Positions 21,212 through 33,780 of a DNA stretch of 64,000 nt are shown piece after piece; the stretch's first letter is position 1, and each line of letters starts with the position of its first letter. A program made the translations under genes and the position numbers. Source of the DNA: Nigrospora sphaerica (lineage: Eukaryota > Ascomycota > Sordariomycetes > Amphisphaeriales > Apiosporaceae); contig JAGVVL010000009.1 in the NCBI GenBank assembly GCA_018287875.1, positions 930,001-994,000 of the forward strand. The letters are read 5' to 3'. The notes under the pieces were generated by a model, which did no database searches, had not been told where the DNA came from, and was given only the letters and a program-made list of their open reading frames with translations.

Positions 21212-23061
21212 TCCGCTAGGTTGGGCGCGCACATGCGTGATGGAGCCCCTTTGTTACTCGATTCGTGCCATGTTTTTGGGGGGGATCAACGCTAAACAGA
21301 TGCCGTCGATTAACCACCTTCGAGCTCCTGTTGCCAACAGCCGTTAAAATGGAAGGTAGCCCCCATCAATTGTCCTAGACGGCAGAGTCCACAGTGCGTG
21401 GTGTATGTAGTGGTTTAAGAGCGGCTGACTGCGCTCTTCTGCACGTGGCTGGAATGCCACCTTTATGACGATGCTGAGTGCAGCTCTGCTCAGGATAAGG
21501 CGTGCTGTCACGATCCCCAGGGTGTTGCCGTTTCCACTGGCTTTGTTCCCCTGCTATCGTAAAGCAGGATGGGCATCAGTTCCCGACCTCCTAGTATAGT
21601 CGGCTGGCCCTGAGCATAGGGCAGCGTCCCGGCAAACACCAGCAAGCCATCTCCCAGAGCAAGCGCAAAAGCACCTGGTCCCAACCCGGCCGCTGCGATA
21701 GTCATACCAGGGGCTGCGCCAACACCCCGTAGCAAAAGACAAAGCTATGCATAAAGGACCAGGCATCGCGTACCACCTAGATCATAACAAGTACGCTTCA
21801 CCTAATACACTAGAGGACATGATGGCCCTGTGTGTAGCATAATATAGTGTGGATTCCTGGGGTCTAATGTTTAGGTCTCCTAGCTAGTGTCATCTTAAGC
21901 GACGATAAGTGTTGGCTGCCTAGCCTGTGAGTGCGCCCTATGAAGCTTTACGACGCACTGATAAAGACCAGCCTAAGGTCGCATAGTGAAGCTGCGGGGC
22001 CAGTACTCGCTGAAGGATAGCAGCTGTCACTTATTAAGCGCCTGATAAACGGGACCCAATCCAATTCCGTAGCCGTAATATCTATCCTGTATTTCGCTGT
22101 AATGAGGATAGAAAACGTTGTTCGTCTCGAGTATTACGGTCAATCGGCACGCGATTACACATCAACCGCGTCTGGTTCTCCAGCGTGCTTTGCTCCCGCC
22201 GTGTTTTGCAGCCAGGCGCCGTGCCTGGTAGTGGGTACAAGCGTATTTGGGGTGCCTCTTGTTGCCAATCGGGCCTAGCAGTCGCCTAAGCGAGCTATGA
22301 AGCGCCCTAACGCGTGGTGCATAGCCAAACACGATTCTTTAGCCCACGGCGCTCGCGAACCCTATCTAAGCTGCCGTGGCACGAATCATCGTGTGAATGT
22401 AGCGACTCCGCAGTGCTAACCTTCCACTTCACGATCCTAGTTAAAACATGTGCTTACGTATATACTAAACGCGTTACCTATATAGCGTGAACTTCCCTTA
22501 CGTGTTAAGGTGAAGTGACAAAGGAATAGCTACTGTAGGTACATGTGCACTGAGTATTGCCGTGTAGGCGAGTTAGGCTAAGTAACAAATACCTCGACCA
22601 GCCCCTCCACACTTAGTCTCGACGCGCGTTAAGGCTCGAACGGCTTACAAAGCTTCTGCTAGCCTTCCGCTAGATGGCACTATTTCTTTCGTGGTGACGC
22701 AGGGGCTTGCCTCGAGGACAAGATAGAACGGATAAGACAAGCCCTCTCGTTAGTAAATTCTAGAGCGGTATCCCTATTATCAGTAAATTAGTATCTCGGG
22801 GCTGATAAGTCAAGTCTGGTGAGAAAAGGTGTTGGCATACTATATGGAATTCATAGATAGCATGTAAGCGACGAATAGCTAATTAGTAAGCAGGGCTTTC
22901 CTTTCAATACAGAATAGGTGGCCTATATATAGGTTGCTCTCAGTCAGATGTTTAAAAAGTGTAGTATAAGCCAGCTTGTTAGTAAGAACATGCCCCACCA
23001 AAATAGTGTTCGGGGCAGAGGTATGTACCTCAGGAGTCCGAGGCACAGGTCCTGGCTTAGG
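21212..23061. other. Decayed intergenic DNA; no gene recognised
   Basis: TA-rich with frequent stops on both strands, especially 21780-22930. No conserved protein, RNA gene or further terminal repeat was recognised. Confidence 0.4.
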
Positions 23062-23645
23062 CTAAATGATCGTTTTCGTTTCATGGACTTCTTCGTATTC
23101 GCTTGCGCCGTTCTGTTGGAGCAACCGGACGATCTCTTGGTGTCCCATATATGAAGCGGCCTGGAGCGCGTTGCCGTGCTCGCCACCCTGCGCGTGGATG
23201 TCAGCGCCTGCCTTAAGGAGCAGCTGGACAGTATCCAGGCTTCCAAAGTCTGAAGCACAGGCGGCCTGCAGTGCATTGCCGAAGTAGCCGCCTTGCGCGT
23301 TGACATAGACGCCCGTCTCGAGAAGCAGCTGAATAATTATCCGATGTCCTTTGAATGAAGCGGTTTGCAACGCATTTCCGTCCTCGCCGCCTTGCGCGTC
23401 AGCGTCAGCGCCTGCCTCGAGGAGCAGATGGACGATCTCCTGCTGTCCCTGGTCAATCCCAGCTAATAAGGCATACCGTACTGGCCGCCCGGCAAGTTGG
23501 CGTCCGCGCCCGCCTCGAGAAGCAGCTGAACGATCTCTTGGTCTCCTCCCCGTGAAGCGGCCTGCAGCGCGTTGCCGTACTCGCCGCCTTGCGCGTTAGC
23601 GTCAGCGCCCGCCTCGAGGGTTCCAGTGCCATGAGGCTCATACAC
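23062..23645 (-). pseudogene. Ankyrin-repeat protein fragment
   Basis: On the minus strand at least five ankyrin-like repeats of the fungal GGxYGNALQAA type occur (GGEYGNALQAAS, GGEDGNALQTAS, GGYFGNALQAAC, GGEHGNALQAAS, separated by EIVQLLLEAGADANAQ-like linkers). The frame breaks near 23475, where one base seems lost between GGQYG and ALLAGI. The upstream end is disrupted in the middle of a repeat near 23640. The downstream end has a stop after HETKTII. Such repeats are usual C-termini of fungal NACHT-ankyrin and HET-related proteins, and the N-terminal part is missing, so this is a truncated relic. Confidence 0.75.
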
Positions 23646-23973
23646 TTTTTAACAAAGGGTCTCGCACATAGCGCCTCTGTTACTAGTAAATGGGAATTGA
23701 AGCACCAAATTGGTTACCAGGACGACTTCAAGATTAACTGCCCTGTGGGTTGCCGAAAGTAACTGCCTACCTGTCTCTTGCGGTTTCGGCTCCTTTGTGG
23801 TGGGCATTGCTTGCCGTCACCCGAGAGAGCCATCCATTGGAGGGTAGACGAAGGTGGCGAGGCCGATGGACGACCCCGAAGCGCCTGGCTTCTTTCCACC
23901 TCTTTTCCGTGCTGTCTTCAGAAGGCGTCTCGACGGTGCCGGCCTTCCCCTTCCCCTAAAAAGGCTAGCCCCA

Positions 23974-23979
<6 letters not shown>

Positions 23980-24022
<43 letters not shown>
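23980..24022. repeat. (GA)n microsatellite
   Basis: An uninterrupted run of about 21 GA dinucleotides. Confidence 0.97.
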
Positions 24023-24026
<4 letters not shown>

Positions 24027-24257
24027 TACTAAATGAGGGAAGAATCCACCTATATATGGCATGGCATGACCAAAGGTAAAATCAAATAATGGCCTCAATG
24101 CTCGACACCCGCCGGAACTAGTAAGCTGAAGAATGTTGCAAAGTAGCAAAGTGAGCGGCTTTGCTTATTAATCTATTCTTTTTTTGTATTAATTTCTCGC
24201 GGCGGATTGCCTCTACGTGTAGAAATCATCCACTCGCCCGTCATGCCGGGTCTTCTT

Positions 24258-26327
24258 CTAAGCCTGCAGCCCCAGCTCCTTGATAAAGATGTCGGCGGCC
24301 TTCTCGCCAACCATCAGGGCCGTGTTGTTGGTGTTGGCGCCGACGTTGCCGGGGCAGATGCTCAGGTCGGCAATCTTGAGGCCCTCGAGGCCGTGCACGC
24401 TCAGGTTGGGGCCGACGACACCGTTCCGGTCGAGGGGGCCCATTTTGCACGTGGCCATCGAGTGCCAGGTGGTCTGGATGTTCTGGCGCAGCCAGGCCTC
24501 GATGGCTGCGTCGTCCTCGGCCGTGTAGACGATGTCTTTTACGGGCGTCGGCAGCGGCGCGTCCAACTCGACGCAGGCGGCCGCCGAGCCGGCGGGGAAG
24601 GCCGGGTGGCCCGCCGCCACCTCACCGCGGTAGTGCTTCATGCGGCGCATGATCTCGCGCTGCTTCTTGTACGCCCAGATCTGCTTCTTGAGGTCGATGT
24701 CGTGCGCGTCGGTGAAAAAGCCTGTATTAAAGTCCAGCGGGTCTGACACTTCGGGGCCCGTGATGTGCATGTGACCACGCGAGTACGGGTACGCCGTGTA
24801 GGTGCCGGTAGTGAGGTACTGGCCCGCAGGCACACTAGCCGGGTCGCCGAGGAAGCTGGAGGTGGTTAGCGAGTGGAAACGGAATGCCGGGGAACAACAG
24901 GGACCGGGGGACAAGGCCCTCGGGGGGGGGGGGGGGGCGTCTCTTACCAGGAGACCAGGCCGAGCAGCATAAGCGGCCGCGCCGGGGCGTTCTTAAAGTC
25001 GCGGTCCCAGGCGTTGCGGAACTCGGGACCGAGGGCCGTGACTTCTTCCTCGGTAGGACGGAGCTTGGAGGAGATATCGATCGAGTTCCAGCCGAGGATC
25101 TTGTCCTTTTTCTCCATCAGGGTAGCGAGGTCGCTGCGGCCGCTCAGGATACAGTCGATGGTCTCGTGGGGCTCCAGGCTGGTGCGGTAGGGGTAGAGGG
25201 CGAGGTGGTGATCCTCGTAGCCCTGGCCGACGCCGGGCAGCTCGTGGATGACGGGAATGCCGGCGCGATCCAGCACGGCGGTGCTGCCGACACCCGAACG
25301 CTCCAGAACGGGGGGCGTGCCGCAGGCGCCGCACGACACCACGACCAGCTTGCGGGCCTGCACGGTGCGGACGGGCGTCGACGTCAGGGCCGTGGCAATC
25401 TGGAACTCCGGGTTGGGCCGGTATTCAACCCCGACGGCCCGCTTGCCGTCAAACAGCACACGCACCACCTGCGACTCGACCAACACATGCAGGTTCGGGT
25501 ACTGTCCGCTCTCCAGCTTGGGATGGAGGTACGTGTGCGCCGTGTCCTGGCGCTTGCCTTCGGGCGACACATACTTCAGCCACCGCTCGACGCCGTTGTT
25601 GGCGTCCAGCGTCTGGAGGTCCTGGATCTCGGGGTAGCCGACCTGAGCCGCCGCTTCGATAAAGTCCGACTCGGACCGCACGGCACGGAATGTGCCGTTG
25701 GTGACCTGCACAGGTCCTTCGTAGCCGTGGTGCTCCTTGGCGCCCGGGCCACGGTACGTCTCGAGCTGTGCCGGGCATCAGCAACGCCCCGGTTCCCCAT
25801 AGGACTGGCACACCGTGGGACGCCACTTACCTTCTTCATGTACGGGAGGACATCGTCGGGGCCCCATCCGGGGGTGTTCCACGCTTCAAAGTCGGGCCGT
25901 TGTGCGCGTGTGTACATCATGAAGTTGATGGAAGAGCCGCCTCCCAGGATACCGCCCGAGGGAACGATGGGCTCCCGATCAGCCAGCTGGGGAGCCTTGT
26001 TGCCCTTGTAAAAGATGGCAGTTTTGCTGGTGGGCTGCAGATGTGTCAGGTAAAGAGCCGGGTTCACCACCGCGACCTCATCGCGGTTGTTCTGGCCACC
26101 CTCGATGAGTAGGATGGACAGCTTGGGGTCGGCCTCGGCCAGCCGCGAAGCGACGATGCATGCCGCCGTGCCGCCTGTGAGGTGTTGTTAGCTGACGTCG
26201 TCGCGCGGCGTCAGGAAAAGCGGCCGAGCGGGGGCAGTTCCGACGGGGGTGCGGGCAGCCACTCACCTCCAGCGATGATGACGTCGACCTCCTGGATCTC
26301 GTCTGCGAGCTTGGTGTATACGCCCAT
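24258..26327 (-). CDS. GMC oxidoreductase, alcohol (methanol) oxidase-like, AA3 family
   Basis: Four exons on the minus strand: 26327-26267, 26174-25831, 25765-24948 and 24855-24258, predicted 606 aa. The FAD-binding Rossmann motif is rebuilt across intron 1 (VIIAGGGTAAC, about 16-26). GILGGGSSINFMMYTR (about 110) is the GMC signature in the alcohol-oxidase form. The C-terminal active site has TTWHSMATCKMGP (His539) and GNVGANTNNTAL (Asn582), the His/Asn pair of alcohol oxidases. The enzyme would oxidise a primary alcohol to aldehyde and produce peroxide. There is no signal peptide. The C-terminus (LGLQA) is not a PTS1, unlike methylotroph peroxisomal alcohol oxidase, and the protein is some 50 residues shorter. 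The exon 3/4 join is the least certain. Confidence 0.9.
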
Positions 26328-26437
26328 CTTGTCGAAGTGAAGGTCGGAGAATGCCGGTTGAGTTGATAAAGGGCAGATGAAAAAGGACACCAGTGGCCTT
26401 CCTTGCGCCCTTGGCGAGTCGGCGGCATGCCACCCGA

Positions 26438-26446
26438 CTTTATATA
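26438..26446 (-). promoter_or_regulatory. TATA box of the GMC oxidoreductase
   Basis: TATATAAAG on the minus strand lies about 110 bp before the start codon at 26327, which supports that start. Confidence 0.6.
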
Positions 26447-26449
26447 TCC

Positions 26450-29400
26450 TCGTGCGGGGGACAGCTGATGCGCAAGGTGGCCTTGCGTGTCACAGCCACC
26501 CGTATGTGGGATGTGTGGTTGCGTGCAGGTGCCTCCCCTCTCCTAGGGGGTTCTCGACCTGCACGGCCGCGGTATCGCCGGGTATAGGTCGTCCAGGATG
26601 GACCCCCTTCCTGCGGTCTAACAACTAGTCGCCTGCGGACCCCCCCTTCCAGGCCCCCGTTCCTGGCCTGCTCGAGGGGGACGTGGCTCGTCGACTTCGA
26701 GGCTTCCCGCGGCGGCAAAGATCCCCGGCATACGCAGCCGCCTGCCACGGCGTGCAGAGCCCCTGGTCAGGCTGGATACGCTTCCCATTTGCGGCGACGG
26801 TCGAAACAGGCGGCAGGGCAGGCTTGTTTGCCGTCAGATAAGAATACAGCCATCGGAGCCGAGCATCGCAGATCCATCGTGTGATGACTTGGCCAAGGCT
26901 CGGCCTAGCGGGAGGCATCGTCGCTACAGCTCAGCGGGCCCGCACGGCTCTGGCTCACGTCGGAGGAGGCATTCCATGGGCATGAGAGCGTACTGATGCG
27001 ACGCAAATCTCGCCAGGCCCGTCTCCAATTTGGCCTGGAAAACGAGGGGTTTCACAGGGTGTGCCAATGACCAAGCTCGATTGGGGAGGAGTACCCATCC
27101 GTCCAACCTGGATCCGGGGTCTTGGGCGGAGTAAAACCGGGCCCTAAGAGACCCTGGGTAGTGGAACCAAAGGATACCCTTGCTAGGGCCGCTATACCTA
27201 GCCGGTTACACTGCTGGTTCCTTCGCCGTCGGGGTTTCGCCTCGCTGGCGTCGGTGCGACCAGAAAACCGGAAACTGGAAGCTACCCAGGTACGCCGGTT
27301 AGGCACGACGTGGGCGCTCGTCGTCTCAAGATACGGTCGACCAAACACGCCTATCCATGCATCGCACAAGGATAGGCCTCCGGCGCTCTCGCTCTCGGTT
27401 GTGTTGCCTTCCTCAGTTCTATGCGCACGATCACCCCTGACCCTCCAGTGCTGCGTGCTACCTGTCTGTGCAGGCCTGGAGGATAGGAGGAGACGTGCCT
27501 CTGCTCCTCCCGGGCCGTGGCGCACCTCTGCGCTCCCCATGCCACCGCTGCCGGCAGGACCGATCGGCAGCCGGCGACCCTGCCCGAAGTGTCCCTCATC
27601 TCCGAAGTCTCGTGCACTTTATTCTATCGTAGGAAACAGGCAGTGGGGGGCAGGGCCTTGAGGACAGCCGGGAGTATTTCTTCGCCAGCCGGCTTGGGTC
27701 CCGGGGCCAAGGCTCGTGTGGATGAGCCTTGCATGAGTTCCCATCACCATCAAACCTTTGGCTGTCGAATTGAACCGCGTTGGTTGATGTGCAGGGAGGC
27801 GGGCAACCCAGCGATGGACGCCTGGGTGGGGGGGGGGTTCTCGCCTACTGAGTGGTACGTGCTGCCTACCGCAGGAGTCGCCGTGCACCTGCGCGGGCAC
27901 GGGGAAGGGGATGGAGGAGAAAGAAAGGGTCGGGGGACAGGGCCAGTCGGGGAGATCAAAAGCTGAGAGATCAAATTGCATCGGTCCGGGGAAAGGGGCG
28001 CTTGTTGTACCGCAGAGACTGAAGAGATTGGCGTCTCCGCCGTCAATCCGTCGTCGCCGCCTCCCCCTCAGCCGCGGTGGGCGACAATGAGGCCGTCCAC
28101 GCTGGCAGTCCCCAGTTTGGCACCCCAACCTTACTCTTAGCACATCCCATCTACTGCTGAACTAGCCCTTTTGGCCGGGGAGCATAACTGTGTGCGTCGC
28201 CAAGGCGCTAGGCAGTTGGCGAGACTCCATCCCCTGTTCCAGTCCGGCTGTTCTGCTGTGCGTTCAATGGCATGCGGGCCTTGGAATACTCAAAGTCGGC
28301 GTCCATTGGTGCGCAAGGAGGTCCGACGACGGGGGACGGACATCGTCAAGGGTTGTTGTTCGTATATATGGAGTACGTAATGCGATGGAGTGGCGGCTCA
28401 GCCGGGGGGCCGGGGCGTGGTTGTTTGGCACGGACGGTCTGGGGAGCCGTATTCGTACGCGGAGAGGACTCGGCTACCTTTCACGTTGGGCGGCAGGGGG
28501 GCCACCCACTGGTGAAAGGGGCGCGGGAAGAGTGATGCTCATTGGAGACGGGTGGATGGGAGAAGGGAACCACGAAAGAGAGGGATATGGGAGCGCCGAC
28601 GATCCCGAAAAGCCTTAGTTTCAACTTTCAAGCCCTGGAAGGAGAGAAGGAGGGGCAGAGGGGGGCCGAAGAGGGGGACAGCAGGGGTATCCGTCCCCCG
28701 GTCCCTGATGTTTTAGCGAAACTCTATTCAAGTGCTCAGTGCAACGTCTACAGGGCTCAGCCTGTGAGTGACGATCTTATCAACTTCGAGATCGACTGCA
28801 CCTCCAACTGTCAGTCATTTTTACTGTGGTAGTTTGCGGGTGACGGGCTGCCATCCCTTCTCCCCTTCCATGCATCTATGCGTGCGCGTCAAGTTACGAT
28901 GCAGCCACGCCAAACCGATCGGCCAGATAGCCTTTCTGCGGCGACGGCCGTGAGGCTGGCAAACGGCCCGTCTGGGTTTCGTAAGCAACTGCTGACCCAG
29001 CCCTGGATAGAGTGACCACTTGATAATTTTTCTCCTTCCCAGGCTGACCGACTGAGTGAGGAGCTTGCACACTGCGAACGCGACTCCAATACCTACGGCT
29101 CTCGATGGACACGGTACGATGGCCTTCAAGCGGGCGCCTGGGCAGCCAGAGAGCCATTGTGGCCATATCCGGAAGGATACATCCAGTTGGCGGGTCCGGA
29201 GAATGGGAAGGCAGAAGCCGAGCAGGCAAGTGGGCACTAGGCAAGGAAAGTACTTTTCGAACCTGGCCAGCCCCGTCGGCCCAAGGCGACACGAACCAAT
29301 AACCAACCTCGATGCACCATTTCTCACTTCTCATTGGAAACGAGGGAAGAGTTCGGGGCCACTCAGAACAGCAATGTGCTAACTAGGCTATGCTGTTCCC

Positions 29401-31637
29401 TCTCGTCTGCTCAGTGTTGCATGCGCCCAGCTCCCCTAGTCGCCCCGTCCTCCCCTTCCTCCCCTTCCTCCCCTTCCTCCCCTTCCCATGGATGCTTCCC
29501 TTGAAGCGCCAAGCCGAACAGCGGGTCTCACCCTGCCAGGGCTGGCCAGAGGATGGGCTCCCTGAAGACCACTAGAGACGGGCATAGCAACCGCAGCCGC
29601 TACTGCAGCACCACGGCTCGCTTGCTGCCCTGGCTCCGTCCCTAGGCATGCCCGGCCCCGTGGCACTTGGCTGTTCCTGGAATCTAATTCAAGCATGGCG
29701 CCAAACAGTGGGCACTGCCGACCGCCTTGTCGGTGAGCAGGTGCCGGCCGGCTAAGCGGGTGTGGCGGTGGTCAAGACCAGGGCTGCTTGCTATTCCTCG
29801 TAGCCTAGCTTCCAACATTTCCCTCCACCCTGATCTCCCTGGCCGCCTAGCCGGTTGAGCCCTCCGGATCTCTACCGTCTTACCCGTCCTCGGGGGGTTT
29901 GGGGGTCGAGACTCAGTATGAGGTGGATGGGACCCAGAGTCGAGGACCCTCTGGTTGATCCATACCGCCGCGTCGTCATCACCCAGCTCTGTATGGCGTC
30001 CATGCAATGCGAGGCGGCTGTCGACATCGCTTGCGTCGCAAGCGAGTCGTGACTCAACTCTCTTTACCTCCCCCCCCAAGAGGGTCGCTGCGTCCTGGCC
30101 TTCCGCCCAGCCGGTGTGATCCAGTCTCCGACTGAAAGTGTCTGACTCGTTGCCGAACCCTGCAAGGACAACATCCCCCGCACAGCTTCAGTCAGCACAG
30201 CCAAGATGGTTTTTATGCAACCCGTATCGCGGATTGCCTCTCGAATCGAAGCCGTATCTAGGGCATAGCGAGGTTGCATGACTCCGTTAATCTCCTTAAA
30301 GATACGAATCGGGCAGGTTTACGCATACTCCTGTCCGCATGCATACTGGGACCCCACCCATAGCCGGCAGTGGGTTGTCATGCCGGCGGGTATTCGGTCC
30401 CTTGTCTTTCTTCTACCCTAACGGTTGCCTGCCACGGCGTTGCAAGCGCGCCCTTGCCAAAGGGGCCAGTCCGCAGACGGCGAAGGAGGACTATGCAGTA
30501 GTCGCCGCAACTGAAATTGGGCTCGGTGGCCCGCTCAACCTTGCTGGCCGGCGGGCCATCATGCCTCTCGCCTCCCTTGCAACCTTGGCCTGGGATGAGC
30601 TAACTGTTGCAGGGTTCCTAGTGGATTAGTATCGACAGTGCTATTAGTACGTTTGAGAAGCTGCGGCAAGCAATAAACAGCATGGGCCCCTCGCTACCGG
30701 CGAAAAGGGGAGCTCCTAATGGAGAAAGAGGGTGACACTGCTGGCGGCCCCGGCCTGATGCAGCATTCTTCTCGAAGTCGGGGCAGCCCTAGTGCTGCAT
30801 CCACGGATTCGCTACGGAATATACCGCAAAAGAACACGGGACGCGGATGATCAGAACAGGGGTCGTCCGTTTTGGGGTGCCCTCCGGTAGTCGACACGAC
30901 TTGGCCTGACCATGGCTCCTTGGGGGTCCTCATCGTAACCTTGTCCTGGTTATATGGATAGCCGGCGAGGCATACTTAGCACTCCATCTCTGATCGAGAT
31001 GAGCGATGCCACTCCTCGCTACCTTGCCGCCCGGCTCCATGTCAAATTTCGAAAAGATCGCCTTGTCCTGCTGAGTGGTGTCTGTTTCGTCCCATCTGGT
31101 CGGGTTTTTCAGGAATCATTAAATGAACGGGCGTGGGCTTACCCTCCGCCCTGTGAATTCCAGACGGCTTTCCTGGTGACTACGGCGTTCTTTCTGTTGG
31201 TTGCTTGTCGTCCCGTCTTCTTACTTGCCTTTTTATATCTAATATCTGTTGGCCGTGCACCTACACCCGGGGGCCCCCATATACTCTCACTAATCAGTAC
31301 GACTTTACTAAGCACCGACGACGTGTCTATTGGGATTCCCGGCAGTCGCCCGGCACTCATTCTCACTGGCGATCTCGTGTGCCCACCGGCCTGCCGTACA
31401 TCGACTGTGCGCATCCCCGGCTCTTTGCTTCCGCCGACCACCCCATCTTTCACCTGGAAACCAGCGTGTCCCTCCACAATTTCCCAGTCGGCGTTTCGTC
31501 CTGCAGCACTGGCTACCCTTTGAATCCCCGTACTTTCCAGCCTCGGGCCCGAGCCTCGAGACCGCCGCACGGTTCCGCCGCCCCTCCCTTAGACCGCCGT
31601 CCCGGAACGTTGGGCACTTGAGCCCCCTGCCTTCGCC
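26450..31637. other. Long gene-free region, moderate to high GC
   Basis: About 5 kb without a recognisable gene. Open frames are short, overlap on both strands and match no family I know. There are G-runs near 27828-27838 and a (CTCCCCTTCC)n repeat of about four units at 29450-29489. The last few hundred bases (from about 31400) are C/T-rich and probably belong to the promoter and leader of the 31638 gene. Unlike the transposon blocks, this region is not TA-rich. Confidence 0.4.
29450..29489. repeat. 10-bp pyrimidine minisatellite
   Basis: About four copies of CTCCCCTTCC, all-pyrimidine on the plus strand. Confidence 0.9.
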
Positions 31638-33378
31638 ATGGCGGGCTTTCTCCTCTCGCCGAACTACCAGGACCCGGTGCCGACGATAGACGACCTCACC
31701 ATCGTGAGCCTGATCTGGGGCTTCACGCTGTCGACGGGCATGTTTGCCGCCAACAAGGCCTTCACGCAGACGCGCACCATGTGGAAGCGGTCCCGCCGCG
31801 TCCAGGCCTACGGCGTCATGGTCTGGGCCGAGTGGCTCTCCTCGAGCCTCATCGGCATCCTGAGCTGGTGTTTTATCCGCGGTTTTATTCGGGCGAGGTG
31901 AGTACAACGTTGCGTGCGGGCCGTGTCAGGAAGTCGAATAGAAGGGGCGAAGGGGGATATGCAAAGAACCCGCGTCCTGGCCGAGGTAAACCGCGGACGC
32001 ACAGAACGGCGAGTGACGACTGTGCGTGCCGAGGCCGGAGGCGCATCGAGAGCTGGCGACGAGGGGAATCAACGTTGCCTTCCGAGGAAAGATTTGCTGA
32101 CGGGTGCCCGATAACTTTGCAGTTTCTGGGTGTACTTTTCTCTTCGTAAGTCCGACCCCTTCTCCTCCTCCTCCACCGCCCCATCCCCACCGACCCCACA
32201 AACCGTCCCGGGGAGACGAGACTAACAAGGCGGCCGTCAGTCTGCCTCTGGGTGGTGCAGATCCAGTGCATCTGCGGCATCATCATCAACCGGATCTCGC
32301 TGCTCATGAAGGACCAGCGGCGCATGGGGCAGCTCCGCTGGGCCGTGGCGGCCTTCCTGGGCCTCATCAACATCAGCGTCTACATCATCTGGATCCCGGC
32401 GCGGCTGCAGATATCGGCCGAGTGGATGGCCATCAACGAGATCTGGGACCGCATCGAAAAGGTGCTGTTCCTACTCGTCGACGCCGGCCTCAACCTCTAC
32501 TTCATCCACCTCGTACGCACGCGCCTCATCGCCAACGGCCTCACCAAGTACAACAGCCTGTTCCGCTTCAACCTGTTCATGGTTGGCGTCTCCATGAGCC
32601 TGGATGTAGGTTTTCCCGTGTTGGCCATTCCCTTCCCTTGCTCACGCCGGGTCTCGCCAAGAGCGACGGAAGGAGGAGAAACCGTGGCGGAATACACATG
32701 GCTGACATATACCCCCGAACAGGTCATTCTTATTGGCAGCATGTCCATTCCCAACGGTCTGATGTAAGTTGTTTTCATCCTTCGTGGCTCCTCGTCGCGC
32801 TGGCCCCCCCCTTTCCTCGCAAACCTTGGCTCCGGGAGTGGCTGAACTGACTTTGGCTTTTCTTGGCGCGCCGCAGCTACGTTCAGTTCCACCCGCTCGT
32901 CTACATGCTCAAGCTGTACATCGAGATGGGCATCGCGGACCTCATTGTCAAGGTGGTGCGGGCGACCGACTCCAACGTGACGCCGTCGCCCTACTCGCAC
33001 TCGCGCGGCGGCATGGGCGGCACCGGCCCCGGCGTGCCCCAAGCCGGCGGCGCCGGCAACGACACAGAGCTGCGCCAGCGCCCCAACCTGTCCAACATGT
33101 TCGCGCCGGGAGCGTCGACGGGCGGTGCCCGCGGCATGCTCGGCAAGAATACGTCCGAGACGGGCACCGAAACCATTGTGCAGTCCGACGGCAGCTACGG
33201 CCTCAAGAGCGGCCACAGCCACGGCGGCGGCGGCGGCATTACCAAGGTTGTGCGGACCACGGTCAGCTCGCACGTCGTCGAGCGCAAGGGGGCTTCGGAC
33301 GACGGCGATGATAGTTCGCAGTCGTCGACGCGGGGTTTGCATAAACACGCCGCGTGGGGCGAAGACGGGAGGGTGTGA
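31638..33378 (+). CDS. Seven-TM integral membrane protein, fungal
   Basis: Five exons: 31638-31897, 32123-32145 (23-bp micro-exon), 32241-32605, 32723-32763 and 32877-33378, predicted 396 aa. Seven hydrophobic segments are visible: IVSLIWGFTLSTGMFA, YGVMVWAEWLSSSLIGIL, SFWVYFSLLCLWVVQIQ, WAVAAFLGLINISVYIIW, VLFLLVDAGLNLYFI, LFMVGVSMSLDVILIGSM and a last one around VYMLKLYIEMGIADLIV. A Gly/Ser/His-rich soluble tail of about 130 residues follows. Topology resembles the seven-TM integral membrane proteins common in ascomycetes, including Pth11-like receptors, but it has no CFEM domain and I cannot assign it to a named receptor family. The micro-exon is supported by the continuous transmembrane segment it restores. 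It converges with the small gene at 33781-34293. Confidence 0.85.
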
Positions 33379-33780
33379 GGAGGGAGGGATGAAGGGGGGA
33401 GAGGGGGGAAAAGCCGGTAGGCCTTCTAAAACAAAAAGGGGTGGGGCGCGCACGGGGGCGCGTGTGTACTCAAAATTTACTATGTCAGCCTGTCAGCCTT
33501 TTCCCCGTCCCTTCGTTCACATGCATCCCGCCTCGTCTATACCCGCAGCCAGTTTTATTGCCGGACATTCTCGGTATAAACATTAAGCGCGCAACACAGT
33601 CCTCTTTCCGTTCTGCCCTCCGTCCCCAAGAAAAGCCCTCGGCCGCGGAGGGGAGAACCTCGATAGACAGGCTCCCCTGCCATGGGGGCCTACTCGACAG
33701 CGCGGCTCGCCCGTCCCCTCCATGGCACCTGGCTCGCGCCGATGGGAGGGAAAGGGGGGCGCGCCTGGGGTTTAAACGAT

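Noticed and set aside
24884..26011. Plus-strand ORF of 375 codons opposite the GMC oxidase
   Set aside because: Gly/Val/Asp shadow frame that crosses two introns of the clear minus-strand enzyme.
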